From the NCBI GenBank assembly GCA_002701395.1, contig NZVC01000022.1, positions 69,916 through 133,915 of the forward strand: DNA of 64,000 nucleotides, written 5' to 3'. The stretch comes from Maritimibacter sp. Lineage in GTDB: Bacteria > Pseudomonadota > Alphaproteobacteria > Rhodobacterales > Rhodobacteraceae. Of this stretch, positions 58,172-64,000 are shown piece after piece; within the stretch, counting starts at the first letter, position 1, and each line of letters begins with the position of its first letter. The notes beneath the pieces are model-generated. The model saw only the letters and a program-made list of their open reading frames with translations. It was not told the origin of the DNA and did not search any database. The position numbers were made by a program, and so were the translations under genes.

Positions 58172-60070
58172 ATGGTGCACCGCGCGACGGCGGACACGGA
58201 CAATACGGAAAACGAGGACGGCCTGCGGGCCCTGCTGACCCGGCAGGTGCTGCCGCTGGGCCTGCTGGTGATCGTGGGCTACCTGCTGATCCGGCAGCTT
58301 GCGGCGATGGACCTGCGGGCCGCCATCGCCGCGGCAGGTGACATCGGCGTGGGCCAATGGCTGCTGGCGGTGCTGGCCACGGCGGGCAGCTTCTGGGCGT
58401 TCGGACGGTTCGAGTGGGTGATGCACCGGCTGGGCGCCACCGGCGCGCCGGAACGCTATGCGCAGATCGCCGGGATCGGCGCGGTCGGCGCGTCGCAGCT
58501 GACCGGCTTCGGCCTGCTGACGGGCACGCTGGCGCGCTGGCGCATGTTCCCCGAAATGTCGGTGTGGCAGGCGACGCGGCTGACCGTGGGTGTCTCTGTC
58601 GCGTTCATGCTGTGCCTTGCCGTTCTGGCGGCGGCGACGCTGGCGGTGACGCCGGTGCTGTCCGGCGGCTGGCGCCTGCTTGCCGGTGTCGCGGTGATCG
58701 CGGCGATGGCGCTGTTCGCGATGTCGCTGTGGCGCCCCCGGCGCTTGCTGCACATGCGCCGCGCCTTGCCGCCGATCCGGGCGCAGGTGCGGCTGATGAT
58801 TTACACCGCCGCCGACACCGGGTTCGCCGCGCTGGCGCTGTACGTCCTGCTGCCAAAGGACGCCCTGCCCGCGCCGGACCTGTTCTATGCCGTCTTCCTG
58901 CTGGCGCTGTTCGCGGGCCTGTTCGGCACCACGCCGGGGGGCGTGGGACCGTTCGAGTATGTGACGCTGACCTTCCTGCCCCACCTGCCGGAACCCGAAC
59001 TGCTGGCGGCGATCATGGGGTTCCGGCTGGTGTATTTCGCCCTGCCCGCCTCGGTCGCGCTGCTGATCCTGCTGGCCGGTCCGGCGCTGCGGCGGCACGA
59101 GGATGCCGACCGCCCGGTGCTGGACCCGGTGATCGCGGCGCATGTGCCGCCGGTGAAGGCGCAGGCGCTGGCCTATACCGCCCGCCGGGCCGAGGCGGGG
59201 CTGATGCGGCAGGGCGCGTTCGACCTGCTGTGCAACGCGCACCACCTGCCGCTGTCGATGGTGGCCCTGACCGGGCAAAGCCTGATCATGCTGTCCGACC
59301 CGCTGCGCCGTGGGCAGGACCCGGCCATCGCGCTGCATGCGCTGGACCGCGCGGCCGAGGATCGGCTGCGGGTGCCGTGCGTCTACAAATGTGGCGGGCG
59401 CACCGCCGCCGCCGCGCGGCGGCTTGGCTGGTCGGTGATGCCCGTCTCGCACGAGGCGTGGCTTGATCCGCGCCGGTTCGACCTTGGCAGCCCGTCGCGG
59501 CGGCAATTGCGCCGACAGGTCCGCAAGGCCGAGAAATCGGACCTGGCGCTGGTGTCGGACTGGGGCGCCGCGCTGCCGTTGGCCGAGATGCGCGCCCTGG
59601 CGGACACCCGTGAAAAGGCGCGCGGCTTTTCGATGGGGGTGTTTTCGGCGTTCTACGTCGCCGGGCAGCGGTGCCACCTTGCCTATCATGGCGACCGGCT
59701 GGTGGCGTTCCTGACCTTTCACGAAAGCCACGACGAACAGACGCTGGACCTTGTCGTGCATGGCGCCGACGCGCCGCAGGGCACCATGCACCTGCTGGTC
59801 ACCCACGCGATCGAAGCCGCCGCCGACGAGGACTGCACCCGCCTGTCGCTGGCCGCCGTCCCGCGCGACTGGCCGCTGCCCAAGCCGCTGGCGCAGCGGT
59901 TCCGCAGCCTGTCCGGGTCCGACGGGCTGCGCCGGTTCAAGGCCAGCTTCGCCCCGTCATGGGAAACACTGTACGTTGCCGCACCGACCCCGGCCAACCT
60001 TGGCCTTGCCGCCGTGGACCTTGCCGACCGCATCACCCGCCCGCGTGAGGCGCGAACGCCTCGGTCCTGA
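58172..60070 (+). CDS. mprF: MprF-like lysylphosphatidylglycerol synthase
   Basis: 632 residues. The N-terminal part (about 30-320) has eight hydrophobic segments of the UPF0104/flippase type (FGTTPGGVGPFEYVTLTF). The C-terminal cytosolic domain (about 350-620) is the DUF2156 transferase fold, with RRQLRRQVRKAEKSDL and ADTREKARGFSMGVF. MprF adds lysine or alanine from tRNA to phosphatidylglycerol. It has fewer helices than the 14-helix staphylococcal protein, so it may be only a synthase; ornithine or another aminoacyl donor cannot be excluded. CGGAGGG precedes the ATG at 58172. Confidence 0.85.
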   Translation: MVHRATADTDNTENEDGLRALLTRQVLPLGLLVIVGYLLIRQLAAMDLRAAIAAAGDIGVGQWLLAVLATAGSFWAFGRFEWVMHRLGATGAPERYAQIAGIGAVGASQLTGFGLLTGTLARWRMFPEMSVWQATRLTVGVSVAFMLCLAVLAAATLAVTPVLSGGWRLLAGVAVIAAMALFAMSLWRPRRLLHMRRALPPIRAQVRLMIYTAADTGFAALALYVLLPKDALPAPDLFYAVFLLALFAGLFGTTPGGVGPFEYVTLTFLPHLPEPELLAAIMGFRLVYFALPASVALLILLAGPALRRHEDADRPVLDPVIAAHVPPVKAQALAYTARRAEAGLMRQGAFDLLCNAHHLPLSMVALTGQSLIMLSDPLRRGQDPAIALHALDRAAEDRLRVPCVYKCGGRTAAAARRLGWSVMPVSHEAWLDPRRFDLGSPSRRQLRRQVRKAEKSDLALVSDWGAALPLAEMRALADTREKARGFSMGVFSAFYVAGQRCHLAYHGDRLVAFLTFHESHDEQTLDLVVHGADAPQGTMHLLVTHAIEAAADEDCTRLSLAAVPRDWPLPKPLAQRFRSLSGSDGLRRFKASFAPSWETLYVAAPTPANLGLAAVDLADRITRPREARTPRS

Positions 60071-60201
60071 CGGATTCCGGGTTTCGGTCGCGCCCGGGTT
60101 ATGATCATTGCCAGTTTACGCCATAATGGCGCCCGTGGCCTTGCGTAACCTTCGGGGATATGCCTTGTGCATCCCTGCCTCAAATCTATTGGACCTTTCA
60201 C

Positions 60202-61218
60202 ATGAGCGACGCCCTGTCCCGACTGCTTGCCGACCGCGACTGGCTTCTTGCGGACGGTGCCACCGGCACGAACCTGTTCAACATGGGCCTGTCGTCCGGC
60301 GACGCGCCCGAGTTCTGGAACGTGGACGAGCCCGACAAGATCCGCGCGCTGTACAAGGGCGCCGTCGACGCGGGCAGCGACCTGTTCCTGACCAACTCGT
60401 TCGGCTCCAACGCCTCGCGGCTGAAACTGCACGACGCGGCGGACCGCGCCCGCGAACTGTCGCGCGTCGCCGCCGAACTGGGCCGCGAGATCGCGGATGC
60501 CTCTGGCCGCACGGTGGTCGTCGCGGGCTCGGTCGGCCCGACCGGAGAGATCATGGCCCCGATGGGCACCCTCACCCACGCCATCGCGGTCGAAATGTTC
60601 CACGAACAGGCCGAGGGTCTGAAAGAAGGCGGCGCCGATGTCCTGTGGGTCGAGACGATCAGCGCCCCGGAAGAGATGAAAGCCGCCGCCGAGGCCGCGA
60701 AGCTGGCCGGGATGCCCTTCGTCGGCACCATGAGCTTCGACACCGCTGGGCGCACGATGATGGGCCTGACCTCGCAAGGTTGGGCCACGCTGGCCGAGAA
60801 GCTGCCGCAGGTGCCGCTGGCCTTCGGCGCGAACTGCGGCGTGGGCGCGTCCGACCTGCTGCGCACCGTGCTGGGCCTGTCGAGCCAGGGCAGTTCGCTT
60901 CCCATCGTGGCGAAAGGCAACGCGGGCATTCCGAAATACGTCGAGGGGCATATCCACTATGACGGCACGCCCGAGCTGATGGCGGATTACGCGGTCATGG
61001 CGCGGGATTCCGGCGCGACGATCATCGGCGGCTGCTGCGGCACCATGCCCGAGCACCTTGAAAAGATGCGCGAGGCGCTGGAAACCCGCCCGAAAGGCGA
61101 GCGTCCGTCGCTGGAAGCCATCGCGGAGACGCTTGGCGGCTTCTCGTCGCCCAGCGACGGGACCGAGGCCGACGCCCCTGCCCCTGACCGCAGCCGCCGC
61201 CGTCGTCGCCGCGGCTGA
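60202..61218 (+). CDS. bmt: Homocysteine S-methyltransferase (Bmt-type, split methionine synthase)
   Basis: 338 residues: a stand-alone homocysteine-binding (Hcy) domain. The zinc ligands are Cys212 (GANCGVG) and Cys278/Cys279 (GGCCGT). It begins MSDALSRLLADRDWLLADGA with the DGATGTNLF active-site loop. Annotated relatives are called betaine-homocysteine methyltransferase; in Rhodobacteraceae such proteins can also work with a separate corrinoid protein as a split MetH. A corrinoid gene lies 1.3 kb downstream. The C-terminal tail is RSRRRRRRG. Confidence 0.88.
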   Translation: MSDALSRLLADRDWLLADGATGTNLFNMGLSSGDAPEFWNVDEPDKIRALYKGAVDAGSDLFLTNSFGSNASRLKLHDAADRARELSRVAAELGREIADASGRTVVVAGSVGPTGEIMAPMGTLTHAIAVEMFHEQAEGLKEGGADVLWVETISAPEEMKAAAEAAKLAGMPFVGTMSFDTAGRTMMGLTSQGWATLAEKLPQVPLAFGANCGVGASDLLRTVLGLSSQGSSLPIVAKGNAGIPKYVEGHIHYDGTPELMADYAVMARDSGATIIGGCCGTMPEHLEKMREALETRPKGERPSLEAIAETLGGFSSPSDGTEADAPAPDRSRRRRRRG

Positions 61219-61232
61219 CACAGGAACGACGG

Positions 61233-62327
61233 TCAGAACAGCTCTAGCTGGTCCCCCTTTCGCGGGGGGATCCGAAACAGCGAACAGTCCAGCGGCGGCA
61301 GGTCGGTCGACAGGCCCAGCCGGCGCACCGCCAGCCGGAACCGCTGGTCGATCAGCTCGGCATAGCCACCCTGCCCCCGCATCCGGCGCCCCCACTCGGC
61401 GTCATAGTCCTTGCCGCCATGCGCCTCGCGCACCTTGTCCATCACGCGGGTCATCCGGTCGGGGTAATGCTCGGCCAGCCAGTCGCGGAACATCGGGCTG
61501 ACCTCGTGCGGGAGGCGCAGCATGATCCAGCTGGCCCCGATTGCGCCCGCATCGCGCCCGGCCGCAAGGATGCGTTCAAGGTCGGGATCGGTCAGGCCCG
61601 GGATCATCGGGGACGCCATGACCCGCACCTGCACCCCCGCCTTCGCCAGCCGCTCGATCGCGCGCAGGCGGCGTTCGGGCGACGGCACGCGCGGTTCCAT
61701 CCGGCGCGACAACTCGCGGTCCATCGTGGTGACCGAGATCCCGACGCGGACAAGGTTGTCGGCGGCCATTTCGGACAGGATGTCGATGTCCCGCTCGATC
61801 AGCGTGCCTTTCGTCACGATCCCCACAGGGTGCCGGAAGTCGCGAAGCACCTCCAGCGTCCGGCGCATCAGGCCATAGTCCTTTTCGATCGGCTGATAGG
61901 GGTCGGTATTGGTCCCGATGGCCAGTGTACGCGGGCGATAGCGTTTCGCCGCGAGTTCCTTGGCCAGCACCTCTGGCGCGTCGGGGCGCGCGATCAGCTT
62001 GGTCTCGAAATCCAGCCCCGGCGACAGGCCAAGATAGGCGTGCGTTGGCCGCGCGAAGCAATAGATGCAGCCGTGTTCACACCCCCGGTACGGGTTGATC
62101 GAGCGGTCGAACGGCACGTCGGGCGACGTGTTCCGCGTGATCACCGTGCGCGGGCGTTCCTCGGACACCTCGGTGCGCAGGGGCGGCAGATCCTCGTCCC
62201 GGTCCCAACCGTCGTCGACGGCCGAAGATGCCAGCCGTTCGAAGCGGTTGGCGGGATTTCCAAGCGCCGCGCGCCCCTTGCGCCGGTCGGGCGCGACAGT
62301 GCTATCTGAGGTTATGTGCGAGTCCAT
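61233..62327 (-). CDS. PA0069-family radical SAM protein
   Basis: 364 residues. The 4Fe-4S site is in YRGCEHGCIYCFARPTHAYL (about 82-101). Other marks are GTNTDPYQPIEKDYGLMR and TKGTLIERDIDIL, as in spore photolyase-like proteins. The function of this family is unproven (DNA repair is suggested only by similarity). The start MDSHITSDSTVAPDRR is the first sensible one; the N-terminal 70 residues are polar. It lies between the methyltransferase and corrinoid genes on the opposite strand. Confidence 0.9.
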   Translation of the reverse strand: MDSHITSDSTVAPDRRKGRAALGNPANRFERLASSAVDDGWDRDEDLPPLRTEVSEERPRTVITRNTSPDVPFDRSINPYRGCEHGCIYCFARPTHAYLGLSPGLDFETKLIARPDAPEVLAKELAAKRYRPRTLAIGTNTDPYQPIEKDYGLMRRTLEVLRDFRHPVGIVTKGTLIERDIDILSEMAADNLVRVGISVTTMDRELSRRMEPRVPSPERRLRAIERLAKAGVQVRVMASPMIPGLTDPDLERILAAGRDAGAIGASWIMLRLPHEVSPMFRDWLAEHYPDRMTRVMDKVREAHGGKDYDAEWGRRMRGQGGYAELIDQRFRLAVRRLGLSTDLPPLDCSLFRIPPRKGDQLELF

Positions 62328-62485
62328 GCGCCGAAAATAGAACGTAAAGGGAACATCTGCTAGTACCGATTCCGCGAGGCGTCGGTCACGGACCGCCCGA
62401 TGTCGCAATCGGCCGCCCCAACATCGGCGCATTCGCCCAGTAATGAAGAAGACCCAGCGTAATCCATCCGTGCGGGAGACTTTGC

Positions 62486-63190
<705 letters not shown>

Positions 63191-63267
63191 CGGAACAGAC
63201 CGGCGCGCGCTGAAAAGCTTGCGCCGCGTCCGCCGTGGCCCCACATTCCATGACAGGAGGTGCCGGG

Positions 63268-63483
63268 ATGCCGCTGGACAAGTTCGTTCTACTGCTGGTG
63301 ATCGTCGTCGTCGCGGCGGGGATCACTGTTTGGGTCGCCAGCCTTGCGCTGACGGCCCTTGCCGTGCCGGGAGCGTGGCTGGCTTTCATTCCCGCCGCGC
63401 TGGTGGGGTACGTGGTCTGGCGCGTGATCGCCGACCGGATCGGAAACGCCGAGGACGATCACTATGACCACATCGAAAAATGA
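63268..63483 (+). CDS. Small two-helix membrane protein
   Basis: 71 residues after AGGAGG with good spacing: MPLDKFVLLLVIVVVAAGIT, then a second hydrophobic helix (PGAWLAFIPAALVGYVVWRV) and an acidic tail ending DHYDHIEK. No family is recognised. It overlaps the YbjQ gene by 20 bases and follows the corrinoid gene by 77 bases, so it probably belongs to the same operon. Its role is unknown. Confidence 0.75.
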   Translation: MPLDKFVLLLVIVVVAAGITVWVASLALTALAVPGAWLAFIPAALVGYVVWRVIADRIGNAEDDHYDHIEK

Positions 63484-63802
63484 CATGCTGATCGTGACCA
63501 CCGACGCGGTCGCCGGACAAGAGATCGCCGAGGTGCTTGGCCTTGTGCGCGGCTCGACCGTGCGGGCCAAACACCTTGGCACCGATATCGTCGCGGGGCT
63601 GCGCAACCTCGTGGGCGGCGAGGTGCGAGAGTACGCGTCGCTTCTGGCAGGCTCGCGCGAGCAGGCCATCGACCGCATGATCGACGAGGCATATCAGCTT
63701 GGCGCCGACGCCATCGTGGCGGCCCGGGTGCAGACCTCGATGATCCAGCAAGGCGCGTCCGAGGTGCTGGCCTATGGCACGGCGGTCCGCCTGAAGCGAT
63801 GA
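63464..63802 (+). CDS. YbjQ/UPF0145 family protein
   Basis: 112 residues of the UPF0145 fold: MLIVTTDAVAGQEIAEVLGL, then RGSTVRAKHLGTDIVAGL, DEAYQLGADAIVAARV and the tail LAYGTAVRLKR. The family has a pentameric fold and is often labelled heavy-metal-binding, without firm proof. Its start is inside the small membrane gene and its stop overlaps the next gene by four bases (ATGA). Confidence 0.9.
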   Translation: MTTSKNDMLIVTTDAVAGQEIAEVLGLVRGSTVRAKHLGTDIVAGLRNLVGGEVREYASLLAGSREQAIDRMIDEAYQLGADAIVAARVQTSMIQQGASEVLAYGTAVRLKR

Positions 63803-64000
63803 CCGACACCCCCGCGCCGCCCGACGACGCGACGCTGACCGTGTCCGGGATGGCGGCGGATGGACGGGCCTCCACGCTGTTGATCGCCTGCGGTGCGCTG
63901 GCCCGCGAGATCCTTGCGCTGATCCGGGCCAACGGCTGGACGCATCTGGACCTGATGTGCCTGCCTGCCATCCTGCACAACCGCCCCGACCGTATCCCCG
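63799..64000 (+). CDS. DUF1638 family protein (N-terminal part)
   Basis: The first 67 residues; the rest lies beyond the window. After about 25 polar residues it has the family opening LLIACGALAREILALIRANG, then LDLMCLPAILHNRPDRI. DUF1638 genes are often found with corrinoid methyltransferase genes, which fits this position, but their role is not established. The ATG overlaps the YbjQ stop. Confidence 0.85.
   Translation, partial: MTDTPAPPDDATLTVSGMAADGRASTLLIACGALAREILALIRANGWTHLDLMCLPAILHNRPDRIP

Overview
The window is 64 kb of GC-rich chromosome from an alphaproteobacterium of the Rhodobacteraceae (Roseobacter/Rhodobacter group). The evidence is the gene set: CtrA beside its inhibitor SciP, the DUF1476 zeta inhibitor of ATP synthase, an RNase E with a very acidic insert in its S1 domain, PstA with an N-terminal DUF3333, a PAS_5 protein, a stand-alone homocysteine methyltransferase with a separate corrinoid protein (a split methionine synthase), and short DUF1127 proteins. 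Nearly all of it is core chromosome. I see no insertion sequence, prophage, CRISPR array, rRNA or tRNA.

Layout. 0-3 kb: end of a PfkB-family kinase gene, then rpsB-tsf with a terminator. 2.4-3.1 kb: a gene-free, hairpin-rich stretch. 3-4 kb: an orphan LuxR-type regulator. 4-13 kb (minus strand): a trans-sulfuration enzyme, phoR, then pstS-pstC-pstA-pstB-phoU-phoB behind a triple-repeat Pho box. 12.9-15 kb: gamma-carbonic anhydrase, gmk and yicC, tightly coupled. 15-16.4 kb: a PAS_5 protein and a 40-residue membrane protein, each with a terminator. 16.4-22 kb: recG, ligA, ctrA, sciP. 22-27.5 kb: mnmA, sufE, a lipoprotein, rnd, purM-purN. 27.5-32.5 kb: a P-loop ATPase, metA (acetyl-CoA type), a lipoprotein hydrolase, ppk2-tetR, DUF3237.

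32.6-38.3 kb: rplM-rpsI, a MocR regulator divergent from a DUF1127 gene with shared TACAAT boxes, then the spermidine genes speD and speE flanking a Nudix gene and a hairpin-rich gap. 38-42.3 kb: cytochrome P450 coupled to a membrane hydrolase, ccdA, tusA. 42.4-48 kb: the most accessory-looking part, with a 715-residue Pro/Ala-rich membrane protein and a three-gene set (secreted acidic protein, double-domain glycosyltransferase, unknown protein). 48-54.6 kb: rne and the dctB-dctD two-component pair. 54.7-57.5 kb: purC-purS-(alcohol dehydrogenase)-purQ. 57.7-64 kb: ATPase zeta, mprF-like, homocysteine methyltransferase, a PA0069-family radical SAM protein, corrinoid protein, a small membrane protein, YbjQ and the start of a DUF1638 gene.

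Functional themes. Phosphate sensing and uptake, methionine/SAM use (metA, trans-sulfuration enzyme, bmt, corrinoid protein, speD/speE), purine synthesis and cell-cycle control dominate. Many genes are joined by 4-base ATGA/GTGA overlaps. The least explained signals are non-coding: a chain of hairpins at 2.6-2.9 kb, a possible pseudoknot before speD, a hairpin-rich gap after speD, and a two-hairpin repeat family between convergent genes. Starts were chosen by ribosome-binding site and family alignment from memory; no database search was run.
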